A stretch of DNA of 9,727 nucleotides. Source: Candidatus Omnitrophota bacterium. GTDB lineage: Bacteria; Omnitrophota; Gorgyraeia; Aquiviventales; Aquiviventaceae. The stretch covers positions 1-9,727 of the forward strand of contig JACQHS010000119.1 in assembly GCA_016198915.1 (NCBI GenBank), in the 5' to 3' direction. A program made the position numbers and the translations under genes. Positions within the stretch are counted from its first letter, which is position 1. Every line of letters starts with the position of its first letter. The notes below the pieces were generated by a model. It did no database searches, was not told the origin of the DNA, and saw only the letters and a program-made list of their open reading frames with translations. This document shows positions 1 through 6,557 of this stretch, piece by piece.

Positions 1-30
1 GGGCGTAGGCGCAGCCGGGGAGCCCTACTA

Positions 31-105
31 GAAGATAGAGGGTGGAAGATAGAAGGTGGAACTTGATCCACCCTCTACCTTCCATCTTCTACCTTCTCCT
101 TCTCC
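31..105. repeat. 7-base-period repeat cluster A, inverted repeat with 30-base arms
   Basis: Arms at 31-60 and 67-96 are reverse complements at 25 of 30 positions, with a 6-base centre (ACTTGA). All five differences are purine transitions on the same strand. Each arm is itself tandem: the left reads GAAGATA, GAGGGTG, GAAGATA, GAAGGTG, and the right gives CCACCCT, CTACCTT, CCATCTT, CTACCTT, followed by degenerate CTCCTTC. The right arm overlaps the end of the minus-strand PHP gene, encoding its last residues and stop codon. It could fold in RNA at the 3' end of that operon and act as a transcript end or stabiliser, but there is no U-tract, so I do not call a terminator. Confidence 0.85.
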
Positions 106-1301
106 TCAGGCGTGGATGTTGCCGCACGGACATAGATCGGGTTCGAGATGATCCACGGCTTGGTGTGGCGCATCGCTTCCACGCGATACGCGCCTGGCTG
201 GGTGACCGGAATCTGCCAGCTCTGGCCGATCGTGTGGTCCACCGCCTCGCCGTTACGAAACAGCGTCAGCTCAGCGACGGCGGGCAGCACGGTCGTCAGC
301 GTCAGACCCGGCTGGAACGCGACCTCATCACCCATGATGCCCAGCACCTGTTTACCATCCTCCGCCATGAAGAGAAACTCGTTCACTTCGGTGGCGAGTT
401 CGATCGCGATATACGCGTGCCCCGCTCGGAGGGCGTCGTACACTCCCTCCTTGGTCAGTGTCGGGGATGAGACCAGGATGTGCGTGCGCACGAACCGGAA
501 CATGATCTCGTACGGGGCAAATTTCAGGCCCATGAGATGGAACTCATGGGCGTCGGTGGAGCCGATGCCGACGATTCGTCCGCGACGGGCGATGAGCTGA
601 TCCCACGTGCGCAGCGGATCATACGGCCGGTCCAGCAGCGACAACCAGAAGATGTCCGGCGGGACGGTAAACGTCCACGCGACAAGGCGCGCACGGTTCT
701 CATCGAGGCTGTCGTGCGCGACGTTGTAGGCTTCGATGCCGGTGAAGCCGGTGACCGCCCAGTCGTTCCAGCGGGCTTTCTTAAAATAGGGGTGCGCGAT
801 GAAGCCGAAGCCGCCCTGGCGGTTGACCTCGTCAATGACCTGCTGAGTGGTCAGGGTTTTCCGGTCGATCTCCTCGGTCACGTTGAACGCCAGGTAGTGG
901 CCGTCGTGCGTGGAAATTTCCATGCCGATCAGCACGAGGGTGCCGCCGTACCAGCCCTGCCGGCCGTCGCGCAGGGCGCGGAGGTTATTGTGCTCGGTGA
1001 GGATGACGTAGTCCAGCCGCTGGGCGTTGGCGACGCGGATGACATCCTCGAATGTCCCGTGCGCGTCGTGCGAGTACGTCGTGTGGATGTGGACGGCGCC
1101 GACGTAATCGGTGTAGCCGTCGTCGAGTACGGCAAACGGCACTCCGGCGGTGCTTGGCTCCTTGTGCTGCAGCGGAAACGGCAGCGGCAGGGCGGCGCAC
1201 CCCACCACCAGCGACATGCAACAAGCGACAAGCAACACGGAAGTTCGGAATTCGGAGTTCGGAATTCGGAATGGCCGTTTTTCATTCCGCATTGCGTCCA
1301 T
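75..1301 (-). CDS. PHP-family metal-dependent phosphoesterase, predicted lipoprotein
   Basis: A 408-residue protein of the PHP (polymerase and histidinol phosphatase) superfamily, which hydrolyses phosphoesters with a cluster of two or three metals. The metal-ligand motifs are present in order: HIH at 71-73 with D79, TEH at 102-104, GME with E128, H132 and H135, IAHP with H170, and STDAH with D250 and H252. Residues 315-395 look like a beta-rich C-terminal domain, not the DNA polymerase III context. The N-terminus has a hydrophobic stretch (22-33) and lipobox VVGC at C35, so it is probably exported and lipid-anchored. The start at 1301 is favoured because tldE ends TAA one base before it (TAAGATG), suggesting translational coupling. 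A GTG at V22 or ATG at M29 would avoid the repeat-encoded N-terminus but leave an uncharged leader. Residues 9-30 and the last eight residues are encoded by 7-base repeat DNA. The substrate is unknown. Confidence 0.88.
   Translation of the reverse strand: MDAMRNEKRPFRIPNSEFRTSVLLVACCMSLVVGCAALPLPFPLQHKEPSTAGVPFAVLDDGYTDYVGAVHIHTTYSHDAHGTFEDVIRVANAQRLDYVILTEHNNLRALRDGRQGWYGGTLVLIGMEISTHDGHYLAFNVTEEIDRKTLTTQQVIDEVNRQGGFGFIAHPYFKKARWNDWAVTGFTGIEAYNVAHDSLDENRARLVAWTFTVPPDIFWLSLLDRPYDPLRTWDQLIARRGRIVGIGSTDAHEFHLMGLKFAPYEIMFRFVRTHILVSSPTLTKEGVYDALRAGHAYIAIELATEVNEFLFMAEDGKQVLGIMGDEVAFQPGLTLTTVLPAVAELTLFRNGEAVDHTIGQSWQIPVTQPGAYRVEAMRHTKPWIISNPIYVRAATSTPEEKEKVEDGR
1214..1276. repeat. 7-base-period repeat cluster B inside the PHP lipoprotein signal region
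   Basis: Nine consecutive 7-base units run in one register: ACATGCA, ACAAGCG, ACAAGCA, ACACGGA, AGTTCGG, AATTCGG, AGTTCGG, AATTCGG, AATGGCC. Two unit types are joined (ACAAGCN-like and ANTTCGG-like), the latter alternating A and G to give a 14-base super-period and containing GAATTC palindromes. The cluster lies wholly inside the reading frame of the minus-strand PHP gene and encodes its residues 9-30, including much of the hydrophobic export segment. Confidence 0.85.
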
Positions 1302-1302
1302 C

Positions 1303-2652
1303 TTACGATTCGGAGCGGCCGGTGAAGTGAAACCGCTTTAAGTGGACCGTCGGCGTCAGCGCGCAGCCTAGTCCTGTGTTCGGGTCGGCGACCAATCGGC
1401 GTTCTTTGGAGACGGCGGCGACGCGGCTGAACGCTTCCGTGATACTCTGCGTGAAGCGCATCGTCGCCACCGGGGCGACGAGCTTGCCGTCTTCGATGAG
1501 AAACGTCCCCTCCCGCGTCAGACCGGTCATGAGGGCCGTGCGGGGATTGAGCAACCCGTTGACGTAATGGAACCGGGGAATGAGCAGGCCGCGGCGGCAG
1601 GCGCGCACCATCTGCGCGGCGGCACTGCGACCCGGCACCATCGCCAGGTGGAGCGGCATCGGTCCCTCGACGTCATCGGGGGACACCGCATGTCCTGTCG
1701 AAGCGCGGCCGAAACGCTGCCCGTACAATGAATCATACACGATCCCGGCGGCCTTGCCGCGGTCGATCAAGATCACCTTCTGTTTCGGGGTGCCCTCGAA
1801 ATCGAACGGCAGACGCAGGCTGCCCGGCTGATTCCCATGGTCCAGAATCGTGACCTGGCGGTCCATGAGCTGTTCCCCCATCTGCCCAGCGAGAAAGCTC
1901 GTGCGTTTCTCCACGCTCTTGGCGCCGAAGGCGATGGAGCCCAGCCACTCCATGAGCTCCGCGACCGCCTCAGGTTCAAGGATGACCTCATACGTGCCGA
2001 GGGGAAGCGTGACCGGCTCCAGCCGGTGAAGCGACTGGCTCAGGGAGCGCTTGAGCAGTCCGTCGAGGCTCAGCTGTGCGATGTCACGGTGCACCCCGCT
2101 GGCGAAGCCGGAGAGCTTGCGGTACATCGTCACCAGCTTCGCCCCAGCGATGGTCGAGGAGGCGTAGCACGCCGTCGCTGACGAATTGACGACGGCCAGC
2201 TCGTCTTCGCCGACGATGATCGAGCCGGCAAGCTGGGCCCCCACCCCGCGGCACATCTGGAACAGCCGCTTCAGGTCTGCCACACAGCTGGCGGGGCTGA
2301 CGCGGGCGGTCGCGGCGACGTACTCGGCCGTTGAGCGGATGCGATGTCCGCGCGGCAGCGGCGGCAGATCGGAGGAGGGCGGTGAGTGCTTGGCGATTTC
2401 GAGTGCTGCGCGCACGCAGCGACGCAGGCTCTCCGGCTCCAGCGTGTCGGCGCTCCCAATTCCCACGCGGTGGTTCGCGATGACTTTCACCGTGACGTTG
2501 ATGCTCTCCTGGGCCAGGTCCTGGTGGATTGCTTCATGGGCGAAGCGGAAGACCCGCCGGGTGCTCGCCTGGGCGCAGACGCTGACGTCGTCAGCCCGGG
2601 CCTGCTTCACGAGTTTTGAGAGTGCCGTAAGTAACCGGGAGTATCCGATCAT
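1303..2652 (-). CDS. tldE: TldE/PmbA, non-catalytic partner of the TldD/TldE metalloprotease
   Basis: A 449-residue member of the PmbA/TldD (modulator of DNA gyrase) family, of normal length. In Escherichia coli TldE pairs with TldD to form a cytosolic protease that removes leader peptides (microcin B17) and degrades unfolded peptides. The family C-terminal half is clear, including ALMTGLTREGTFLIEDGKLV near 370-390 and the closing part of the fold near 425-445. The HExxxH zinc motif of TldD is absent from the corresponding region, which makes this the TldE-type subunit. An N-terminal HEAIH (39-43) looks like HEXXH but sits where family members have an asparagine-rich strand, so I read it as chance. 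It begins 3 bases after the tldD stop with no clear Shine-Dalgarno sequence, so translation is probably coupled. It is followed after one base by the PHP gene. The assignment is firm; the substrate is not known. Confidence 0.93.
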   Translation of the reverse strand: MIGYSRLLTALSKLVKQARADDVSVCAQASTRRVFRFAHEAIHQDLAQESINVTVKVIANHRVGIGSADTLEPESLRRCVRAALEIAKHSPPSSDLPPLPRGHRIRSTAEYVAATARVSPASCVADLKRLFQMCRGVGAQLAGSIIVGEDELAVVNSSATACYASSTIAGAKLVTMYRKLSGFASGVHRDIAQLSLDGLLKRSLSQSLHRLEPVTLPLGTYEVILEPEAVAELMEWLGSIAFGAKSVEKRTSFLAGQMGEQLMDRQVTILDHGNQPGSLRLPFDFEGTPKQKVILIDRGKAAGIVYDSLYGQRFGRASTGHAVSPDDVEGPMPLHLAMVPGRSAAAQMVRACRRGLLIPRFHYVNGLLNPRTALMTGLTREGTFLIEDGKLVAPVATMRFTQSITEAFSRVAAVSKERRLVADPNTGLGCALTPTVHLKRFHFTGRSES

Positions 2653-2655
2653 TTG

Positions 2656-4119
2656 TTAACGGGCGGGGGCCACTTGTACTCCATCAAATCGGGCATACGA
2701 GGCGCCGTGCCCCACATGCATGAGCTGCATGGGTTCACCCTTCGCGCAGTTGGGAATGCCCCACAGCCGCCAATCCTCCCGCCGCCCGACGCCGGTGCAG
2801 CGGCCCCAAAACTTCGGCGTGATGCCCGTATAGAGAGGATTTTTCACGATCGCGCCGAGCTTTCCGTCTTCGATTTCCCAGCCGATCTCGGTCGTAAACT
2901 GAAAATTCATCCGCTTGTCGTCGATCGACCAGCTCTTGTTGGTGGACAGCAAATACCCGCGTCTGACCCCGTGCAGCAACTGCGACAACGTCGCCTCTCC
3001 CGGCTCCAGATTCACGTTGGTCATCCGGATGATTGGCGGGACGTCCCACCCCTCCGCCCGCATCGCCCCGCCGCTGGCCGCAAGGCCCAATCGCGCCGCA
3101 GATTCGCGTGAGCTGAGGTAGCCGACGAACACGCCCTTGCGCACCAGCTCCACCCGTTGGGCCGGCACGCCCTCATCATCGACGGCGAAACTCCCCACCC
3201 CGCCAGGGATCGTGGCATCCGCCACAATGGTCACCGCGGGTGAGCCGTAGCGCAGCGTGCCCAGGCACTCCGGCTGCAGGAAGCTGCCGCCGGCGTAGCT
3301 CAGCTCCTGGCCCAGCGCGCGGTCCAATTCCGTGGGATGGCCGCACGACTCATGGAGCTGCATCACGACCTGGGTGGGATCGAGAATCACGGTCGTCTGC
3401 CCCGGGCGCGGCGGATGCGCTCGTAGCAGTTGAAGGACTTCGGTCTGCGCGGTCTTCGCCCCCCCGACGAGGTCGAGCTGCTTGACGTATTCAAACCCCG
3501 CCTGGGCCAAGGCGCCGTTGTGCGAGTTGGGGAAACTACGGCTCTGGACCTCGTTGCCGTGCCGGGCGACGACCTCAAGCCCCGCTCCGCTTTCGATGAG
3601 CAGCTGCTCCACCTGGGCTGCCTCCGTCGAGCAGAACAGCTTGCGCCGTTTATAAAAATCCATGTGGCTGGTCGCCTGGGTGACCGCCTCGGGGCCGAGC
3701 AGGCTCGTGTTGGCCCACAGGAGATAGTCGAGTTTCTTGGACAGCGGCACCTCGAACGGGTCGATCGTCCAGCGGGAGCGGTGGACGCCGTGCGCAGGCT
3801 CGACGGAGGCGAGCGGCCGCGGTCGCTTGTTCACGGACGCCGAGGCCTTGGCGAGCCCGATCGCCTGGGTGACGGCACGCTTCAGGTGCGCGGGGATGAG
3901 ATGCGGGGTGGACGCAAATCCCCACGACCCGTTGAGGAGGACGCGGATGCCGATGCCGGCGCTTTCATGAAGGCTCACCGAGGAGACGCGGCCTTGCTCC
4001 ACGAGGAGGCTTTCGTGGAGGAGGTGTTCGTACCGGACGTCGGCGTAGTCGACGCCGCGCCGCTTGAGATCGCGCACGAGCCGGGCAACGAGGTCGCGGG
4101 GGACTGCAGGCGCTGCCAT
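2656..4119 (-). CDS. tldD: TldD, catalytic subunit of the TldD/TldE zinc metalloprotease
   Basis: A 487-residue TldD. The signature LHESCGHPTE gives the zinc motif HExxxH at H256, E257 and H261 (numbered from the ATG at 4119). C458 in PNCAKGEP stands where the family's third zinc ligand, a cysteine, is found. The N-terminal substrate-tunnel domain includes DYADVRYE and SAGIGIRVLLNGSWGFAS. With TldE it should form the cytosolic peptidase that trims small or leader peptides. The frame stays open to 4203, but the extra N-terminal residues are arginine- and proline-rich and unlike the family. A strong extended -10 box also ends 7 bases before the ATG at 4119, so transcription would start at or next to this codon, making the mRNA leaderless. 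An ATG at 4131 is the alternative start. It is the first gene of tldD-tldE-PHP and diverges from the ATP-grasp gene. Confidence 0.95.
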   Translation of the reverse strand: MAAPAVPRDLVARLVRDLKRRGVDYADVRYEHLLHESLLVEQGRVSSVSLHESAGIGIRVLLNGSWGFASTPHLIPAHLKRAVTQAIGLAKASASVNKRPRPLASVEPAHGVHRSRWTIDPFEVPLSKKLDYLLWANTSLLGPEAVTQATSHMDFYKRRKLFCSTEAAQVEQLLIESGAGLEVVARHGNEVQSRSFPNSHNGALAQAGFEYVKQLDLVGGAKTAQTEVLQLLRAHPPRPGQTTVILDPTQVVMQLHESCGHPTELDRALGQELSYAGGSFLQPECLGTLRYGSPAVTIVADATIPGGVGSFAVDDEGVPAQRVELVRKGVFVGYLSSRESAARLGLAASGGAMRAEGWDVPPIIRMTNVNLEPGEATLSQLLHGVRRGYLLSTNKSWSIDDKRMNFQFTTEIGWEIEDGKLGAIVKNPLYTGITPKFWGRCTGVGRREDWRLWGIPNCAKGEPMQLMHVGHGASYARFDGVQVAPAR

Positions 4120-4126
4120 GTGGGCG

Positions 4127-4155
4127 ATCATACCATAGACGTCGCCCGACGTCAC
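4127..4155 (-). promoter_or_regulatory. Promoter of the tldD operon, extended -10, apparently leaderless
   Basis: Read on the minus strand: GTGACG at 4155-4150, a 17-base spacer, then TATGAT at 4132-4127 preceded by TGG (an extended -10). The seven bases after the hexamer lead directly to the ATG at 4119, so initiation at the usual distance gives a transcript with almost no 5' leader. No Shine-Dalgarno sequence precedes the ATG, which agrees with this. Confidence 0.6.
4138..4153. promoter_or_regulatory. Operator-like palindrome over the tldD promoter
   Basis: A perfect inverted repeat, GACGTCG at 4138-4144 and CGACGTC at 4147-4153, with a 2-base centre. It fills most of the spacer and overlaps the -35 hexamer of the tldD promoter. 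A bound dimeric regulator would block polymerase there. No regulator gene is nearby, so its ligand is unknown. GC-rich DNA gives such palindromes by chance sometimes, hence moderate confidence. Confidence 0.45.
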
Positions 4156-4171
4156 GGGGCGGCGGGGCCTG

Positions 4172-4212
4172 CGACGAGCCCCCACCCGCCGCCATGGAAT
4201 CATGGCTCGTCG
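4172..4212. repeat. Inverted repeat upstream of the ATP-grasp gene
   Basis: CGACGAGCC at 4172-4180 and GGCTCGTCG at 4204-4212 are perfect complements, about 32 bases centre to centre (three helical turns). Nested within is a second perfect pair, GCCATG at 4191-4196 and CATGGC at 4201-4206. They lie just upstream of the TATAAT box facing the ATP-grasp gene, where a regulator or the -35 contact would be. The regulatory role is inferred. Confidence 0.4.
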
Positions 4213-4220
4213 TCCCGTAG

Positions 4221-4228
4221 TGTATAAT
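4221..4228 (+). promoter_or_regulatory. Likely -10 box of the ATP-grasp gene
   Basis: A perfect TATAAT at 4223-4228 directly after TG. No recognisable -35 hexamer lies 16-18 bases upstream; that space is taken by the inverted repeat at 4172-4212. The box lies 12 bases before the ATG at 4241, so the 5' leader would be only about 5 bases, resembling the leaderless arrangement of divergent tldD. Confidence 0.45.
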
Positions 4229-4240
4229 AGCGTTTCGGTG

Positions 4241-5632
4241 ATGGACTACATTCCTGGATCTCGACTCGATCATGCGCTGCGGCGGTTGGGGCGCGGCGCG
4301 CTGCTGGACCGGCTCCATGCCATGCGCGCCCTGGCGGATGTGCGCGGCTGCCGGTACGTCAATGATGCTGGACAGCCACGGACGATCGACATCGCGCTCA
4401 AGCCCTGGGTGCTGACGAGCCAGCAGCTCTTGATGTTCCACCGCTCGGTGCACCTGCTGGCGGATGCGTTGCTGCGGTTGCCCCGGCTCTATGCCGCGCG
4501 CGAGGACGTGCGCCGCATCATCCGCTTTGAGCCGGCGCGCGAATCATGGCTGCGGCTGGTCCGCCATCCAAGGGCGCGGCCGCTGGCGGTCGTCGGGCGC
4601 CTGGACTCGACCGCGATCTACGACCACGCCCGCTGGCGCGCCGACTTTCGGATGCTGGAACCCAACACCGTGGGTGTTGGCGGCGTCCATTACGCGCCGA
4701 CCGGCTGCGGGATTGTGATGGATGTGCTGGGCGATGTGCTCTCCCGCGCCTTCCCAGGCCGCGTCATCACCGCTACACCGGACCCGCGCCAGCTGTTGTT
4801 CGATGAGCTCGCCGCCGTCGCGCGCCGCCTCGGCCGCCCGCTGAAGGGCATCGCGCTCATCGAGAATATGGACTTCACGACCGGCACCGACGAGTTCGGC
4901 GAGCTGGCCCGGTACTTCGCGAGCCGTGGGCTCAAAGCAGTCGTCGCGGACCCGCGCCAGCTGCGGCTGGTCCGCGGCCGGTTGGTGGCGCGCGGCTTGC
5001 CCGTTGATCTGCTCTACCGCGATTCGGAACTTGAAGAGTTCGTTGACATGGAAACCGGGGGGCATCGCCTGAGCGCCCTGCGACGCGCGGTTTCGGAAGG
5101 GCGGCTCATCTCAGGACTCACGTGGGAGTTTGACCAGAAGTCCGCGTGGGAGATCTTCACCGACACGCGCTTCATGCGCTACTTCCGACCGGCTCAGCGG
5201 GCGTTCTTCCGCCAGCATCTGCTGTGGACGCGGCTCGTGCGCGACGCACGGGTGACGGATCCTTCCGGTCGCACGGTGGACCTGCTGCCGTTTATCCGGC
5301 GCAACAAAGCCCGGCTTGTGCTGAAGCCCAACACGCTGTTTGGCGGGGAAGGGGTCACGCTGGGGCGGACGGTCAGCCAGCGCGAATGGGAGTCTGTGCT
5401 GCAGCGGGCGTTGCGCGGCAGAGAACGGTATGTCGTGCAGGCGCTGGCCCGCGTGCCCACCGACGTGTTTCCGATGCTGCGCGAGGGCGGCGTCCATTTC
5501 ACCGAGCGCTGCGTCGTGTCGGGTTTTTTCTTCAACTCTTCCGCGATTGGCTTGGTGGGGCGGTTTTCGGGCCTGCCCGTCGTCAACGTCTCCCGCGGCG
5601 GCGGCCTCATCCCCGCGCTCTGGGTTCATTGA
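4241..5632 (+). CDS. Circularly permuted ATP-grasp family protein
   Basis: A 463-residue protein resembling circularly permuted ATP-grasp enzymes, a group that joins carboxylates to amines or thiols through an acyl phosphate. What supports this: LEPNTVGVGG (139-148), similar to the acidic metal and substrate strand; RNKARLVLKPN with a nucleotide-binding lysine at K362, followed by the glycine-rich loop FGGEGVTLG (367-375); a REW...YVVQ segment (381-400) typical of the phosphate-closing region; and a C-terminal GRFSGLPVVNVSRGGG (440-455). The middle domain contains ENMDF and a Rossmann-like GLKAVVADP (230-238). The frame is open back to an ATG at 4202, but that start would place a perfect TATAAT box inside the gene, so I prefer 4241. 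The substrate cannot be read from sequence. Divergence from tldD/tldE suggests a peptide or amino-acid ligase role, which is inference. Confidence 0.75.
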   Translation: MDYIPGSRLDHALRRLGRGALLDRLHAMRALADVRGCRYVNDAGQPRTIDIALKPWVLTSQQLLMFHRSVHLLADALLRLPRLYAAREDVRRIIRFEPARESWLRLVRHPRARPLAVVGRLDSTAIYDHARWRADFRMLEPNTVGVGGVHYAPTGCGIVMDVLGDVLSRAFPGRVITATPDPRQLLFDELAAVARRLGRPLKGIALIENMDFTTGTDEFGELARYFASRGLKAVVADPRQLRLVRGRLVARGLPVDLLYRDSELEEFVDMETGGHRLSALRRAVSEGRLISGLTWEFDQKSAWEIFTDTRFMRYFRPAQRAFFRQHLLWTRLVRDARVTDPSGRTVDLLPFIRRNKARLVLKPNTLFGGEGVTLGRTVSQREWESVLQRALRGRERYVVQALARVPTDVFPMLREGGVHFTERCVVSGFFFNSSAIGLVGRFSGLPVVNVSRGGGLIPALWVH

Positions 5633-5637
5633 CCGTG

Positions 5638-5692
5638 CGGGACGTTTCTATTTTCGCCGCAGCCTCCCATCTGCGAAAATAGAAATGTCCCG
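5638..5692. repeat. Long near-perfect hairpin between the ATP-grasp and exonuclease genes
   Basis: The arms at 5638-5657 and 5673-5692 pair over 20 bases with a single mismatch, which becomes a G-U pair in the plus-strand RNA, around a 15-base loop. The stem contains a T-tract (TTTCTATTTTCGC), unlike the surrounding GC-rich DNA. No U-run follows on either strand, so it is not a standard intrinsic terminator, although it may block read-through from the ATP-grasp gene. Its form suggests a repeated extragenic palindrome or a miniature mobile element. Confidence 0.8.
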
Positions 5693-5705
5693 GCTTGCAA
5701 GCCGG
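5690..5705. repeat. 16-bp perfect palindrome abutting the hairpin
   Basis: CCGGCTTG followed by CAAGCCGG is a perfect self-complement. It shares its first three bases with the right arm of the hairpin at 5638-5692, giving two adjacent and mutually exclusive folds. It ends 16 bases before the exonuclease ATG. It may be part of the same repeat unit or an operator for that gene. Confidence 0.6.
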
Positions 5706-5721
5706 CTACGGATCAAGGCAA

Positions 5722-6546
5722 ATGAGTGAACGATTAGTATTAGATGTAGAAACTCAGAAAGACTTCAACGAGGTCGACGGGCGCAAGCCGGAACTACTCG
5801 GCGTGTCGCTTGTCGGCGTCTATAGTTATGAGGAAGACCGCTATGACGCGTACCTCGAAGCGGACCTCTCGCCGAAATTGGCCCCCCGCCTACAGGCCGC
5901 CGAGCTGCTCATCGGCTTCAACATCCGCCGCTTCGACCTGCCGGTGCTACAGCCGTACCTGCCGTTTTCCGTGACGACGCTGCCGGTACTCGACATCATG
6001 GAGGAAGTCGTCAAGAATCTCGGTCATCGTCTGAGTCTGGAGAGCCTGTCCCAGGCAACGCTGGGGCGGGGCAAATCCGGCAGCGGGCTGGATGCGCTGC
6101 GGTGGTTCAAGGAAGGGAAGTTCGATCTGATCGCGAAGTACTGCCTGGACGATGTGAAGCTGACGAAGGAGCTCTACGACTACGGCAAGGAGCACGGCCG
6201 GTTGTTTGCGACGAGCCGGTTCAGCGAAGAGAAGCTTCAAGTCCCGGTGTTCTGGCCGGAGCGCAAGCGGGAGATGGGGACGATCGCGAAGATGCTCAGC
6301 GAGGCGTGCGAGAAGCGACTGCAGGTGGAGATCGAGTACCTCTCGCAGAGTGTCGCGACGGGAGAGTCGCCGCAGCGCGTGCGTCGGGTGGATGTCTATC
6401 ACGTCCGCGAGCCGTACTTTGAAGGTTACTGCCATTTCCGCAAGGACGTGCGGCAGTTCCGCATCGACCGCATCATCGATATTAAGCCCACCTGGGAACG
6501 CTATCAGATCCCGCCGGACTTCGTCCCCACCGCGATCTCTGAATGA
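5722..6546 (+). CDS. DEDDy 3'-5' exonuclease-like domain fused to a WYL domain
   Basis: A 274-residue two-domain protein. Residues 1-160 form an RNase H-like exonuclease with all DEDDy motifs: ExoI DVE (D8, E10), ExoII NIRRFD (N67, D72), D91 in LDIMEE, and ExoIII YCLDD (Y140, D144). It resembles the YprB/RNase_H_2 type. Residues 185-262 match the WYL domain: a helix ending KRLQVEIEYLS, then RRVDVYHV, EPYFEGYCHFRKD at the WYL position, RQFRIDRI, and a closing PTWERYQIPPDF. WYL domains in PafBC, BrxR/CapW-type regulators and some Pif1 helicases bind nucleic acid or ligands and control the attached module. Here the partner is a nuclease and no helix-turn-helix is seen, so a DNA- or RNA-sensing exonuclease is plausible. 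The ATG at 5722 gives MSERLVLDVE, putting ExoI right at the N-terminus as expected; an upstream TTG at 5695 lies inside the palindrome. Only a weak AAGG precedes the chosen start. Confidence 0.85.
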   Translation: MSERLVLDVETQKDFNEVDGRKPELLGVSLVGVYSYEEDRYDAYLEADLSPKLAPRLQAAELLIGFNIRRFDLPVLQPYLPFSVTTLPVLDIMEEVVKNLGHRLSLESLSQATLGRGKSGSGLDALRWFKEGKFDLIAKYCLDDVKLTKELYDYGKEHGRLFATSRFSEEKLQVPVFWPERKREMGTIAKMLSEACEKRLQVEIEYLSQSVATGESPQRVRRVDVYHVREPYFEGYCHFRKDVRQFRIDRIIDIKPTWERYQIPPDFVPTAISE

Positions 6547-6557
6547 CCCCAAGACGT

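Noticed and set aside
1..30. Possible end of another gene or structured RNA at the left edge
   Set aside because: Only short complementary pieces (GTAGG/CCTAC) are seen in 30 bases; too little to call anything.
480..1325. Long plus-strand open frame (281 codons) across the PHP gene
   Set aside because: It is antisense to a gene with complete PHP metal motifs, has no recognisable family pattern, and reflects GC-rich codon use on the other strand.
2524..2538. HEAIH (HEXXH-like) in TldE as a second zinc site
   Set aside because: It lies in an N-terminal strand near residues 39-43, where TldE proteins carry no metal, and no third ligand is apparent. A chance match.
3430..4227. Long plus-strand open frame (265 codons) across tldD
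   Set aside because: It is an antisense shadow of the tldD coding region, which contains the HExxxH motif; the composition is Val/Arg/Asp-rich with no domain pattern.
4202..4240. N-terminal extension of the ATP-grasp gene from the ATG at 4202
   Set aside because: It would put a perfect TATAAT box in the coding region, has no Shine-Dalgarno sequence, and adds residues with no family resemblance.
5638..5692. Intrinsic terminator after the ATP-grasp gene
   Set aside because: The stem is strong, but no U-run follows on either strand and the T-tract lies inside the stem, so I list it as a repeat or hairpin.
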